Source of the DNA: Pseudomonas beijingensis
Lineage (GTDB): Bacteria > Pseudomonadota > Gammaproteobacteria > Pseudomonadales > Pseudomonadaceae
Direction of reading: 5' to 3'
Length of the DNA stretch: 64,000 nucleotides
NCBI RefSeq assembly: GCF_030687295.1
Contig: NZ_CP117425.1
Location: 2,608,001-2,672,000, forward strand
The stretch's first letter is position 1; every line of letters begins with the position of its first letter. The translations under genes were made by a program, and so were the position numbers. This document shows positions 17,505 through 26,978 of the stretch, in pieces. The notes under the pieces are model-generated. The model saw only the letters and a program-made list of their open reading frames with translations. It did not search any database and was not told the DNA's origin.

Positions 17505-18443
17505 ATGACCGTTTCGTTTATCGCCAAGGCCTCGGTGTTGCTGCTGTTTTTGGGCAGTACGCTTTATGTGCATTTGCGTGGCAAGGCGCGTTTGCCGGTG
17601 TTGCGTCAGTTCGTCAACCATTCGGCGCTGTTCGCCCCCTATAACGCCTTGATGTACCTGTTCTCCGGCGTGCCCTCGAAGCCTTACCTGGATCGCAGCA
17701 AGTTTCCCGAACTGGATGTGCTCAAGGACAACTGGCAAGTCATTCGCGACGAGGCCATGCACTTGTTTGACGAGGGTTACATTCGCGCCGCCGAGAAGAA
17801 CAACGACGCCGGTTTCGGCTCGTTCTTCAAGAAGGGGTGGAAGCGTTTCTACCTCAAGTGGTACGACAAACCGCTGCCGTCCGCCGAGTTGCTTTGCCCC
17901 AGGACGGTCGAGCTGGTCAGCCGGATCCCTAACATCCGGGGCGCGATGTTTGCCCTGTTGCCCGGTGGCAGCCATCTGAATCCACATCGAGACCCCTTCG
18001 CCGGTTCGTTGCGTTATCACCTGGGGCTGTCCACGCCCAATTCCGATGACTGCCGTATCTTCGTCGACGGTCAGATCTACGCCTGGCGCGACGGCGAAGA
18101 CGTCATGTTCGATGAAACCTATGTGCACTGGGTCAAGAACGAAACCCCACAGACCCGCGTCATCCTGTTCTGTGATGTCGAGCGGCCCTTGAAAAGCCGG
18201 CTGATGACCCGCCTCAACCGCAGCATCAGCGCATTCCTCGGCCGCGCCACCGCGCCACAGAACCTGGACGATGAACATGTCGGCGGCATCAACCGGGCCT
18301 ATGCCTGGAGCAAGTCGTTCAGCGACGGCATCAGTGGCCAGGTCAAGCAATTCAAGCGCAAGCATCCCAAGGCGTATCGGGTGATGCGGCCCGTGTTGGC
18401 GGTGGCGGTGCTGACGGCGCTTGGTTATTGGTTGTTCGTTTAA
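17505..18443 (+). CDS. lpxO: LpxO-like lipid A 2-hydroxylase (aspartyl/asparaginyl beta-hydroxylase family)
   Basis: The 312-residue protein has an N-terminal membrane helix, a beta-hydroxylase domain and a C-terminal hydrophobic anchor (VLAVAVLTALGYWLF). The iron site is seen in LPGGSHLNPHRDPFAGSLRYHLGL (first His and the partner arginine and His) and EDVMFDETYVHWVKNET (second His). LpxO is an Fe(II)/2-oxoglutarate dioxygenase on the cytosolic face of the inner membrane that adds a 2-hydroxyl to the secondary laurate of lipid A, altering stress and peptide resistance. An AAGGAG site precedes the ATG. Confidence 0.87.
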   Translation: MTVSFIAKASVLLLFLGSTLYVHLRGKARLPVLRQFVNHSALFAPYNALMYLFSGVPSKPYLDRSKFPELDVLKDNWQVIRDEAMHLFDEGYIRAAEKNNDAGFGSFFKKGWKRFYLKWYDKPLPSAELLCPRTVELVSRIPNIRGAMFALLPGGSHLNPHRDPFAGSLRYHLGLSTPNSDDCRIFVDGQIYAWRDGEDVMFDETYVHWVKNETPQTRVILFCDVERPLKSRLMTRLNRSISAFLGRATAPQNLDDEHVGGINRAYAWSKSFSDGISGQVKQFKRKHPKAYRVMRPVLAVAVLTALGYWLFV

Positions 18444-18445
18444 AA

Positions 18446-18782
18446 CATTGCGCAGTCCATCGGGCGCTGGTTATAGTCAGCGCTCTTCGGGTTTTCCAAC
18501 CCACCCTTCAAGAGATCGGCTCATGCCTGCATCCCCTGTCATCGCGGTCGTGGTTCCAGCGTTCAACGCTGGCGTCCTGCCGTGTGGGAATCAGCAGCCT
18601 GCGCAGATCGGTCAATACCCTCCACCTGTCCGTAGCTCATCGGTGTACGCCGTCGTATCACCGCCGGGTGTTGGCATTCAGGGCTGATCGGCAACGGTTG
18701 CCATCCCCTGTGCCCGCCTGAAAAAACTACTGGACTTCAGCCTCGGCTGAGTTGGCTTTTTGCCTGACTACAGGTGGTATCC
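18446..18782. other. 337-base gap with possible structured leader and small ORF
   Basis: No convincing gene. A 54-codon open frame (18523-18687, MPASPVIAVVVPAFNAG...) starts like a family 2 glycosyltransferase but then loses all resemblance. A perfect 7-bp hairpin, CCAGCGT-TCA-ACGCTGG, lies at 18556-18572. A TCAGCC-TC-GGCTGA stem followed by GGCTTTTTGCC lies at about 18737-18762, just before the EamA gene, and could be an attenuator. It contains no REP element. Confidence 0.4.
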
Positions 18783-19646
18783 ATGTATTCGCTTTCCAAA
18801 AACGCCTTATTGGCGGCGGCTTCCACGAGCCTGTTCGTTTTGCTGTGGAGCAGCGGGGCGATCTTTTCCAAGCTGGGCCTGGCCCACGCTTCACCCTTCG
18901 CCTTTTTGCTGATCCGATTTGCCATCGCACTGTTCGCGCTGGTGCTGTTGATTCCGTTGCTCAAGTTCAAGCTGCCCAAGACCGGTAAGCCGATGCGGTA
19001 CGCGGTAACCACCGGGCTGGTGCTGCTGGGCGCCTATCAGATTTTTTATCTGCTGGCGCTGCAAATGAGTGTCACGCCCGGGGTCATGGCCACCCTGATG
19101 GGGGTGCAACCGATCCTGACCGTGGTGCTCATGGAACGTCAGCGTTCCTGGTCGCGGATGTTCGGCCTGGTGCTGGGCTTGGTCGGGTTGGTCATGGTGG
19201 TGTACCAGGGCATCGGCCTGGCCGGCATGTCCCTGGCGGGGATGGTGTGCGGGTTGCTGGCGCTGGTGAGCATGACGGCCGGCTCCATCATGCAGAAGCG
19301 CATCACCGACAACCCACTGGGCACGCTGCCGGTGCAGTACCTGGCCGGATTGGTACTGTGCGCAGCGTTCGTGCCGTTCCAGCCGTTTCACTTCGAATAC
19401 AGCGCGGGGTTCTTCGTGCCGGTGTTGTGGATGGGGCTGGTGGTGTCAGTGTTGGCGACGTTGTTGCTGTACCGTTTGATTGCTCGCGGCAACCTGGTGA
19501 ACGTCACCAGCCTGTTCTACCTGGTGCCGGCGGTGACGGCGATCATGGACTACCTGGTGTTCGACAACCGCCTGGCGTTGTTGAGCTTGCTGGGGATGGT
19601 GCTGATCATCGTGGGGTTGGTGTTTGTGTTTCGTAAAAGTCGCTGA
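18783..19646 (+). CDS. EamA/DMT-superfamily transporter
   Basis: The 287-residue protein has ten hydrophobic segments in two EamA repeats. The first contains FVLLWSSGAIFSKLGLAHASPFAFLLIRF, and the second contains MTAGSIMQKRITDNPLGTLPVQYLAGL, with the repeat-typical GVMATLMGVQPILTVVLMER half-loop. Proteins of this group export amino acids, purines or other metabolites; the substrate cannot be deduced. AGGTGG precedes the ATG. It is the only gene preceded by the long leader-like gap described above, so conditional expression is plausible. Confidence 0.82.
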   Translation: MYSLSKNALLAAASTSLFVLLWSSGAIFSKLGLAHASPFAFLLIRFAIALFALVLLIPLLKFKLPKTGKPMRYAVTTGLVLLGAYQIFYLLALQMSVTPGVMATLMGVQPILTVVLMERQRSWSRMFGLVLGLVGLVMVVYQGIGLAGMSLAGMVCGLLALVSMTAGSIMQKRITDNPLGTLPVQYLAGLVLCAAFVPFQPFHFEYSAGFFVPVLWMGLVVSVLATLLLYRLIARGNLVNVTSLFYLVPAVTAIMDYLVFDNRLALLSLLGMVLIIVGLVFVFRKSR

Positions 19647-19675
19647 GCCTTGGATGCTCGCTGACTGAACAACCG

Positions 19676-19745
19676 CTATCGCGGGCAAGTCTTGCTCCCA
19701 CAGGTTATGTGTAGTCCTTGTGGGAGCAAGGCTTGCCCGCGATGG
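19676..19745. repeat. REP inverted pair (REPIN), close-spaced
   Basis: CGCGGGCAAGTCTTGCTCCCAC and GTGGGAGCAAGGCTTGCCCGCG face each other about 20 bases apart between two convergent EamA genes. The left copy carries one T in place of C. Confidence 0.9.
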
Positions 19746-19783
19746 CATCTCGCGCTGCGCCAATGAACTACCGGGCAGACGCT

Positions 19784-20677
19784 TCAGCCCGGCTTCGCGA
19801 CTGAAGGCTTCAACACCAACCACAACGCCGCCGCAATCAGCACCCCGCCATACAAATGCGCCATCCCCAACGGCTCATCCAGCAGCAACGCCCCCCACAG
19901 CACGCCGAACGGCGGGATCAGGAACGTCACGGTCATGGATTTGACCGGACCGATGGAACTGAGTAAGCGGAAGTACAAGATGTACGCCAGCGCGGTGCAC
20001 ACCAGGCCCAGCCCCAGCAGTGACAACCAGACGCTCCAGCCACCCCAGCTGGCCGGCGGCTGGCTGATGACGCTGTAGCCAAACAGCGGCAGCAAGAACA
20101 CCGTGGCGCCAAACATGCTGCCCAGGGCCGAGAGACGGCTGTCCAGGCCACCTTGGTGATCGAGCCAGCGCCGGGTGAGGAAACCGGCAAAGCCGTAGCA
20201 GGTCGTGGCCAGCAGGCAGGCGAGGGCGCCCATCAACAGTTGCAGGTCGAACGCCACCGGGCCGGCGCGGGTCAGGATGCCAACGCCGAGCAGCCCCAGG
20301 AAGACACCGCTGACCTTGGCCAGGGTCAGTTGCTCGCTGAAGAACAAGCCTCCGATCACCACGCCCATCAACGGCGTGGTGGCATTGAAGATCGCCGAGT
20401 AACCGGCCGGCAGCACCTGGGCCGCCAGCGAATAGAACGTGGCCGGAATGCCCGAGTTGATCAGGCCTAGCACCATGACGACTTTGAGCTTGCCGCGAAA
20501 ATTCCAATCGACGCGCATCAGGGCCAGGATCACCAGCAGCCCGACGAAGGCGATGGACACGCGAAAGAACGCAGTGGGGATGGTGCCAATGACGGGGGCG
20601 ATGATGCGCATGAACAGGAAGCTGGCCCCCCAGATGGCGGCCAGTGACAGTAAACGCAGGATATCGACGAGGTTCAC
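19784..20677 (-). CDS. EamA/DMT-superfamily transporter
   Basis: The 297-residue protein has ten membrane segments in two EamA repeats, with LAAIWGASFLFMRIIAPVIGTIPTAFFRV at the start, FNATTPLMGVVIGGLFFSEQLT closing the first repeat, and LIPPFGVLWGALLLDEPLGMAHLYGG closing the second. It is a metabolite exporter of unknown substrate, distinct from the neighbour at 18783. GTG at 20677 is chosen as the start because AAGGAAGGAG lies six bases upstream. It is convergent with the other EamA gene and divergent from aceK. Confidence 0.85.
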   Translation of the reverse strand: MNLVDILRLLSLAAIWGASFLFMRIIAPVIGTIPTAFFRVSIAFVGLLVILALMRVDWNFRGKLKVVMVLGLINSGIPATFYSLAAQVLPAGYSAIFNATTPLMGVVIGGLFFSEQLTLAKVSGVFLGLLGVGILTRAGPVAFDLQLLMGALACLLATTCYGFAGFLTRRWLDHQGGLDSRLSALGSMFGATVFLLPLFGYSVISQPPASWGGWSVWLSLLGLGLVCTALAYILYFRLLSSIGPVKSMTVTFLIPPFGVLWGALLLDEPLGMAHLYGGVLIAAALWLVLKPSVAKPG

Positions 20678-20807
20678 GAGCCACTCCTTCCTTGATGGGG
20701 TGGCAAGTGTCGCCGCCCTGTATACCGATGGCAATGGTTGCGTTGCCGCGTAATTGGCCTCTAAGCTCAGTCGCCAATAACAAGCATGACTCGCCGAGGT
20801 TTACTTT

Positions 20808-22529
20808 ATGCCGCAGCCATGGCCCGCCCTCGAAATCGCCCGTTCGATCCTCGACGGCTTCGACGATTATCGTGAGCATTTCCGGCAGATCACCGACGGC
20901 GCCCGCGCCCGGTTCGAGCAGGCCCAGTGGCTGGAGGCCCAAGCGGCTTCGGCGGCGCGGATCAATTTATATGAAGAAAAGGTCTTCGAAACCGTCGCCA
21001 AACTGCATAAGGCCTTCGATGACGAAACACTGATGGACGTGGGCTGCTGGCCGCTGGTCAAAAGTGCCTACATCAGCCTGATCGACCTGCGCTTCGACGA
21101 TGAGCTGTCGGAAACCTGGTACAACTCGATCTTCTGCGGGCTGTTCAGCCACGATCTGATCAGCGATGGCACCATGTTCATCCACACCACCCGGCCCAGC
21201 CTGCGCCGGGCTCGCGCCGCCCAGACCCGCACCTACAAGCCCCAGGGGCAGTTGGACCGGATGCTGGCGAGTGTGTTCGCCGACTACCGTTTCAGCGAGG
21301 ACTACGCCGATTTGCCGGGCGACCTGCAGCGCCTCGAAGCGCAGTTGCGCGAGAACCTGCCGGACTGGGTCTGCAAGGACCCGGAACTGACCGTGGAGTT
21401 GTTTTCCTCGGTGCTCTACCGCAACAAGGGCGCCTACCTGGTGGGGCGGATCTACACCCGTGATGAGCAGTGGCCGCTGGTGATTCCGCTGTTGCACCGC
21501 GAGGGCCGGGGTATTCAGATCGATGCGCTGATCACCGACGAGGCGCAGGTGTCGATCATCTTCTCGTTCACCCGCTCGTACTTCATGGTGGATGTGCCGG
21601 TACCAGCGGAATTCATCGGCTTTCTCAAGCGCATCCTGCCGGGCAAGCACATCGCCGAGCTGTACACTTCCATCGGTTTCTACAAGCACGGCAAATCCGA
21701 GTTCTACCGGGCGCTGATCAACCATCTGGCGAACACCGACGACCAGTTCATCATGGCCCCCGGCGTGCGCGGCATGGTCATGAGCGTGTTCACCCTGCCG
21801 GGCTTCAACACGGTGTTCAAGATCATCAAGGACCGTTTCTCACCGTCGAAAAACGTCGACCGGGCCACGGTGATCGAGAAGTACCGACTGGTGAAAAGCG
21901 TCGACCGGGTCGGGCGTATGGCCGATACCCAGGAGTTCGCCGATTTCCGTTTTCCCCTGAGCAAGTTCGAGCCGGCCTGCCTGGAGGAACTGCTGGAAGT
22001 GGCGCCGTCCACGGTGTCGGTGGAAGGCGAGACAGTGTTGATTCGCCACTGCTGGACCGAACGCCGGATGACGCCCCTGAACCTCTACCTGGAAAACGCC
22101 AACCCGGACCAGGTACGCGAGGCGCTGGAAGACTACGGCCTGGCGATCAAGCAACTGGCGGCGGCCAATATCTTCCCCGGCGACATGCTGCTCAAGAACT
22201 TCGGCGTGACCCGCCACGGTCGCGTGGTGTTCTACGATTACGATGAAATCTGCTTTCTCACCGAAGCCAACTTCCGCCACATCCCCGAGCCCCGCACACC
22301 GGAAGACGAAATGGCTTCCGAACCCTGGTATTCCATTGGCCCGCTGGACGTCTTCCCCGAAGAGTTCCCGCCGTTCCTGTTCGCCGACGCCGGGCAGCGC
22401 AAGCTGTTCGACCAGTTGCACGGCGAGTTGTACAACGCCGACTACTGGAAAAGCCTGCAGGAGGCGATCCGGGCAGGGAAGGTGATCGATGTGTTTCCGT
22501 ATCGGCGCAAGGACCTGGACAGCGAATAA
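20808..22529 (+). CDS. aceK: isocitrate dehydrogenase kinase/phosphatase
   Basis: The full-length 573-residue AceK is a bifunctional enzyme that phosphorylates and dephosphorylates isocitrate dehydrogenase to switch carbon between the TCA cycle and the glyoxylate shunt. Segments seen include [53 protein letters not shown] with [15 protein letters not shown] (the ATP loop and catalytic region of the kinase), and [33 protein letters not shown] near the C-terminus. GAGGT precedes the ATG. In Pseudomonas aceK stands apart from aceA/aceB, and here it is monocistronic, followed by a REP pair. Confidence 0.93.
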   Translation: MPQPWPALEIARSILDGFDDYREHFRQITDGARARFEQAQWLEAQAASAARINLYEEKVFETVAKLHKAFDDETLMDVGCWPLVKSAYISLIDLRFDDELSETWYNSIFCGLFSHDLISDGTMFIHTTRPSLRRARAAQTRTYKPQGQLDRMLASVFADYRFSEDYADLPGDLQRLEAQLRENLPDWVCKDPELTVELFSSVLYRNKGAYLVGRIYTRDEQWPLVIPLLHREGRGIQIDALITDEAQVSIIFSFTRSYFMVDVPVPAEFIGFLKRILPGKHIAELYTSIGFYKHGKSEFYRALINHLANTDDQFIMAPGVRGMVMSVFTLPGFNTVFKIIKDRFSPSKNVDRATVIEKYRLVKSVDRVGRMADTQEFADFRFPLSKFEPACLEELLEVAPSTVSVEGETVLIRHCWTERRMTPLNLYLENANPDQVREALEDYGLAIKQLAAANIFPGDMLLKNFGVTRHGRVVFYDYDEICFLTEANFRHIPEPRTPEDEMASEPWYSIGPLDVFPEEFPPFLFADAGQRKLFDQLHGELYNADYWKSLQEAIRAGKVIDVFPYRRKDLDSE

Positions 22530-22550
22530 CCTCGAAATCTGCGCAAACCC

Positions 22551-22640
22551 TGTGGGAGCGAGCTTGCTCGCGATAATGGTGTGTCAGTCAACATCAACGC
22601 TGGCTGATCCACCGCTATCGCGAGCAAGCTCGCTCCCACA
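22551..22640. repeat. REP inverted pair (REPIN)
   Basis: TGTGGGAGCGAGCTTGCTCG and CGAGCAAGCTCGCTCCCACA form an inverted pair about 45 bases apart between aceK and hrpA. Confidence 0.9.
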
Positions 22641-22736
22641 GGGTATGGCGGCAGGCAGGCTGCCATGTGTCGGCGCAACGGCCGCAAATCTGCGACAATC
22701 GCCCCCTTGCTCAAACCGACGACCCTTGCGTACCTG

Positions 22737-25700
22737 ATGACTGACCAAGCTCCCGCTATCGACAAGCTGCTGAAAAACCTCGACCACGCCATGCTCGCCG
22801 ACCGTCACCGGTTGCGGCGCCAGTTGCTCGAGCTGCGCAAGAAACCCGACGAGGCCAAGCTGGCCCAGTGGGTGACGCGCATGCAGGCGTCGTGCGACCA
22901 GGTGCTGGCGCGCAAGGCGAGCCTGCCGGTGATTCGCTACGACGACAATTTGCCGATCGCCGCCAAGCGCGACGAAATCAAGGAGGCGTTGCTCAAGCAC
23001 CAGGTGCTGATCATCGCCGGCGAGACCGGCTCGGGTAAAACCACGCAGTTGCCGAAGATCTGCCTGGAAATCGGTCGCGGCCAGCATGGCTTGATCGGCC
23101 ACACCCAGCCGCGTCGGATCGCCGCCCGCAGCGTCGCAAGCCGTGTGGCAGAGGAACTGGCCACGCCGTTGGGGGCGCTGGTGGGTTATCAGGTGCGCTT
23201 CGAAGACCAAAGCGACGCCAATACCCTGATCAAGCTGATGACCGACGGCATCCTGTTGGCCGAGACCCAGAACGACCGTTACCTCGAGCGCTACGACACG
23301 ATCATCGTCGACGAAGCCCACGAACGCAGTCTGAATATCGACTTCCTGCTTGGCTACCTCAAGACCCTGCTGCCGCGCCGTCCCGACCTGAAAGTCATCA
23401 TCACCTCGGCGACCATCGATCTGGAACGTTTCTCCAAGCACTTCGACGACGCGCCTATCGTGGAAGTCTCCGGTCGCACCTTCCCGGTGGAAACCTGGTA
23501 TCGCCCGCTGACCCTGGAGCAGGACGAGGAGGGCAATCGGGTCGAGGACGACTTGACCGTCGACCAGGCGATCCTCGCCACCCTCGATGAAATCGCCGCC
23601 TATGAGCGCAGCGAGCGCCGCAGCCCCGGGGATGTGCTGGTGTTCCTGCCGGGCGAGCGGGAGATTCGCGACGCGGCGGAGATGCTGCGCAAGGCCCAGC
23701 TCAAGCACACCGAGATCTTGCCGCTGTATGCGCGATTGTCGCCGGCCGAGCAACAACGGATCTTCCAGTCCCACCCGGGCCGTCGGGTGGTGCTGGCGAC
23801 CAACGTCGCCGAAACCTCGCTCACCGTGCCGGGCATCCGCTACGTGATCGACAGCGGTACCGCGCGCATCAGCCGCTACAGCTATCGGGCCAAGGTCCAG
23901 CGCCTGCCCATCGAGGCCATTTCCCAGGCCAGCGCCAACCAGCGCAAGGGTCGCTGCGGGCGGGTCGAGCCGGGGATTTGCGTGCGGCTGTACAGCGAAG
24001 AAGATTTTCTTGGGCGGCCGGAATTCACCGACCCGGAGATCCTGCGCACCAACCTGGCGGCGGTGATCCTGCAGATGCTGCACCTGCGCCTCGGCGAGAT
24101 CACCGATTTCCCGTTCATCGAGCCGCCGGATGGCAAGGCCATCAGCGACGGCTTCAACCTGCTGCAAGAACTCTCGGCGGTGGACCGCAACAGTCAGCTG
24201 ACCCCGCTCGGTCGGCAGTTGGCGCGCCTGCCGGTGGACCCACGCATGGGCCGCATGCTGCTGGAAGCGGCGAAGCTGGGCAGTTTGCAGGAAGTGTTGA
24301 TCGTCGCCAGCGCCATGTCGATCCAGGACCCGCGCGAGCGTCCGCCGGAACGCCAGCAAGCGGCCGACCAGGCCCACGCTCAATGGAAAGACGCCGACTC
24401 GGACTTCGCCGGGCTGGTCAATTTGTGGCGCGGTTTCGAAGAGCAGCGCCAGGCCCTGACCGCCAGCCCACTGCGCAACTGGTGCCGCAAGAACTTCCTC
24501 AATTACCTGCGCCTGCGTGAGTGGCGTGATTCCCATCGCCAGTTGAGTTTGATCTGCCGCGACATGCAGTTGAGCCTCAACAAAGACCCGGCCGACTACC
24601 CGAAGCTGCACAAAGCGGTGCTGTCGGGTCTGCTCAGTCAGATCGGCCAGAAAACCGAAGATGGCGATTACCTCGGCGCTCGCCAGCGGCGGTTCTGGGT
24701 TCACCCGTCGTCGGGCCTGGGCAAAAAGCGCCCGCAGTGGCTGATGACCGCCGAGCTGGTGGAAACCACCAAGCTGTACGCGCGCATGGTGGCCAAGATC
24801 GAACCGGACTGGATCGAGCCGTTGGCCGGGCACCTGATCAAGAAAAACCACTTCGAACCCCACTGGGAGAAGAAGCGCGGGCAAGTGGTGGCCTATGAGC
24901 AGATCACGCTGTTCGGGCTGATTGTCGTCGGTCGGCGGCCGGTGCACTACGGGCCAGTGGACCCGGTGGTGTCGCGGGAGTTGTTCATCCGCGAGGCGCT
25001 GGTGCGCGGCGAGATCCAGTCCAAGGCCAAGTGCCTGGGCGCCAATACCCGCTTGCTGGAGCAACTCGACGAGCTGGAAGCCAAGGCTCGTCGCCGCGAC
25101 ATCCTGGCGGACGAGGAAACCCTGTTTGCGTTCTATGACGCGCGTTTGCCGGCCGAGATCCACCAGACCGCGACGTTCGACAGCTGGTACCGGATCAACA
25201 GCCAGAAAGACCCGCAATTGCTGATCATGCGCGAGGAAGACGTGCTGGCCCGCGAAGCCAGCGAGGTCACCGCCACGCAGTACCCCGACACCTTGCGCGT
25301 CGGTGACCTGACCTTGCCGCTGAGCTATCACTTCGAGCCCAATCACCCGCGCGACGGGGTGACGCTGCGGGTACCGGCGCCGCTGCTGCCAATGCTGCCG
25401 CCGGAACGCCTGGAATGGTTGGTGCCAGGAATGATCGAGGCCAAATGCATCGCCCTGGTGCGCAACCTGCCCAAGGCCTTGCGCAAGAACTTCGTGCCGG
25501 TGCCGGACTTCGTCAAGGCGGCGCTGCAACGCATCACCTTCGCTGAGGGCTCGTTGCCGCAATCCCTGGGCCGCGAACTGCTGCGCATGACCGGTGCGCG
25601 GGTCAGCGACGAAGCCTGGGCCGAAGCGGCCCAGCAGGTGGAAAGCCATCTGCGCATGAACCTGGAAATCGTCGACGGCCAGGGCAAGTTCCTCGGCGAG

Positions 25701-26648
25701 GGCCGCGACCTGGCCGAGTTGACGGCACGCTTTGCCGAAGCCAGCCAGGCGGCCTTGGCCGTGCCGCAAACGGCAAAAAGCCAGGCACCGGTGGAGGCGA
25801 AGGTCTTCGCACCGGTGGCCGAGAAAACCCAGCAGAAGATCGCCGGGCTGTCGATGACGGTTTATCCGGCGCTGGTGGAAGAGGGCGGCGTGGTCAAGGA
25901 AGGGCGTTTCCCGACGCCGGCCGAAGCCGAATTCCAGCATCGCCGCGCCTTGCAGCGCTTGCTCATGCAGCAATTGGCCGAATCGGCGAAGTTCCTGCGC
26001 GGCAAGCTGCCAGGGCTGACGGAACTGGGCCTGCTGTACCGCGATTTGGGTCGCATCGACGGTCTGGTGGAAGACATCCTGCTCGCCAGCCTCGACAGTT
26101 GCGTACTCGAAGGTGAAACGAGCCTGCCCCGTGACGGCGCCGCCCTGGCGGCCCTGGCCGAGCGTAAGCGCGGCGGCTGGACCGAGCACGCCGAACGCCT
26201 GGCGAGGCTGACCCTGGACATCCTCAAGCTCTGGCACGGCCTGCAAAAACGCTTCAAGGGCAAGATCGACCTGGCCCAGGCCGTGGCGCTGAACGACATC
26301 AAGCAACAACTCAGCCACCTGGTGTACCCAGGCTTCGTGCGGGAAACCCCGCATCAGTGGCTCAAGGAACTGCCGCGTTACCTCAAGGCCATCGAGCAAC
26401 GTTTCGAGAAGCTCGGCAGCCAGGTGCAGAAAGACCGGGTCTGGAGCGGCGAACTGTCGAACCTCTGGGCTCAATACCAGGCCCGCGCCAGCAAGCACGC
26501 CCAGGAAGGCAAGCGCGACCCGCAACTGGAGTTGTACCGCTGGTGGCTGGAGGAATACCGGGTGTCGCTGTTCGCCCAGCAGTTGGGTACCAAGGTGCCG
26601 ATTTCCGACAAGCGCCTGGGCAAGCAGTGGGGGTTGGTGGAGGGTTGA
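22737..26648 (+). CDS. hrpA: ATP-dependent RNA helicase HrpA (DEAH box)
   Basis: A 1,303-residue DEAH-box helicase. Walker A is GETGSGKTTQLPK (about residues 98-110), then TQPRRIAARSVASRVAEEL, the DEAH box in VDEAHERSLNIDFLLGYL, SAT in KVIITSATID, and motif VI NQRKGRCGRVEPGICVRLYSEEDF. These are followed by the helicase-associated, OB-fold and the long C-terminal DUF3418 region typical of HrpA. It acts on RNA in the cytosol, and E. coli HrpA rescues stalled or collided ribosomes. The start is the ATG before TDQAPAID, preferred over open codons upstream without a ribosome-binding site. Long open frames on the opposite strand are compositional shadows. Confidence 0.92.
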   Translation: MTDQAPAIDKLLKNLDHAMLADRHRLRRQLLELRKKPDEAKLAQWVTRMQASCDQVLARKASLPVIRYDDNLPIAAKRDEIKEALLKHQVLIIAGETGSGKTTQLPKICLEIGRGQHGLIGHTQPRRIAARSVASRVAEELATPLGALVGYQVRFEDQSDANTLIKLMTDGILLAETQNDRYLERYDTIIVDEAHERSLNIDFLLGYLKTLLPRRPDLKVIITSATIDLERFSKHFDDAPIVEVSGRTFPVETWYRPLTLEQDEEGNRVEDDLTVDQAILATLDEIAAYERSERRSPGDVLVFLPGEREIRDAAEMLRKAQLKHTEILPLYARLSPAEQQRIFQSHPGRRVVLATNVAETSLTVPGIRYVIDSGTARISRYSYRAKVQRLPIEAISQASANQRKGRCGRVEPGICVRLYSEEDFLGRPEFTDPEILRTNLAAVILQMLHLRLGEITDFPFIEPPDGKAISDGFNLLQELSAVDRNSQLTPLGRQLARLPVDPRMGRMLLEAAKLGSLQEVLIVASAMSIQDPRERPPERQQAADQAHAQWKDADSDFAGLVNLWRGFEEQRQALTASPLRNWCRKNFLNYLRLREWRDSHRQLSLICRDMQLSLNKDPADYPKLHKAVLSGLLSQIGQKTEDGDYLGARQRRFWVHPSSGLGKKRPQWLMTAELVETTKLYARMVAKIEPDWIEPLAGHLIKKNHFEPHWEKKRGQVVAYEQITLFGLIVVGRRPVHYGPVDPVVSRELFIREALVRGEIQSKAKCLGANTRLLEQLDELEAKARRRDILADEETLFAFYDARLPAEIHQTATFDSWYRINSQKDPQLLIMREEDVLAREASEVTATQYPDTLRVGDLTLPLSYHFEPNHPRDGVTLRVPAPLLPMLPPERLEWLVPGMIEAKCIALVRNLPKALRKNFVPVPDFVKAALQRITFAEGSLPQSLGRELLRMTGARVSDEAWAEAAQQVESHLRMNLEIVDGQGKFLGEGRDLAELTARFAEASQAALAVPQTAKSQAPVEAKVFAPVAEKTQQKIAGLSMTVYPALVEEGGVVKEGRFPTPAEAEFQHRRALQRLLMQQLAESAKFLRGKLPGLTELGLLYRDLGRIDGLVEDILLASLDSCVLEGETSLPRDGAALAALAERKRGGWTEHAERLARLTLDILKLWHGLQKRFKGKIDLAQAVALNDIKQQLSHLVYPGFVRETPHQWLKELPRYLKAIEQRFEKLGSQVQKDRVWSGELSNLWAQYQARASKHAQEGKRDPQLELYRWWLEEYRVSLFAQQLGTKVPISDKRLGKQWGLVEG

Positions 26649-26669
26649 TCAGACAGATTGGGTAACACC

Positions 26670-26760
26670 TGTGGGAGCGAGCTTGCTCGCGATAGCGGTG
26701 AATCAGCCAGCATTGATGTTGACTGACCCACCGCTATCGCGAGCAAGCTCGCTCCCACAG
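26670..26760. repeat. REP inverted pair (REPIN)
   Basis: TGTGGGAGCGAGCTTGCTCG (left) and CGAGCAAGCTCGCTCCCACA (right) form an inverted pair immediately after hrpA. Confidence 0.9.
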
Positions 26761-26923
26761 GGTAGGGTGTTGTAGTGAATGGAGAATGGGCCAAACCCCA
26801 GCGTTTATGGCAAACTTCGCGCCTATAAATGCCGGTCCCGTGATTTTGAGCTTCAATGCCACGGGCGGATCCGGAATAAAGCGATGCCAGGGCTGCTTCC
26901 CCGGATGGGAAAAGTCCCTTTGT

Positions 26924-26947
26924 GTATTGGTACGTCGGTGCCAATAC
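26924..26947 (+). promoter_or_regulatory. hairpin or operator dyad upstream of the FabH2-like gene
   Basis: GTATTGGTAC and GTGCCAATAC pair over ten positions (one G-U) around a GTCG loop, ending 31 bases before the start codon. It has only three T after it, so it is not a good terminator. It could be an operator for a dimeric regulator or a structured 5' leader. Confidence 0.45.
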
Positions 26948-26978
26948 TTTCTGCCTGAACAGATCAGAGACACGACCC

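Larger units (their letters stand above)
26649..26978. other. 330-base gap: REP pair and fabH2-like leader
   Basis: The left third is a REP pair (listed separately). The rest, about 26765-26978, holds no gene that I can support. It contains the 5' region of the FabH2-like gene with a 10-bp hairpin described separately. Confidence 0.6.

Noticed and set aside
18523..18687. A 54-codon frame beginning like a glycosyltransferase (VIAVVVPAFNAG)
   Set aside because: The likeness ends after a dozen residues and the rest has no family pattern; noted only as a possible leader.
22584..26525. A 1,313-codon open frame antisense to hrpA
   Set aside because: A GC-rich gene leaves the opposite strand open by codon bias. 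The frame gives a His/Gln/Val-rich, low-complexity protein with no family, and hrpA itself has all helicase motifs.
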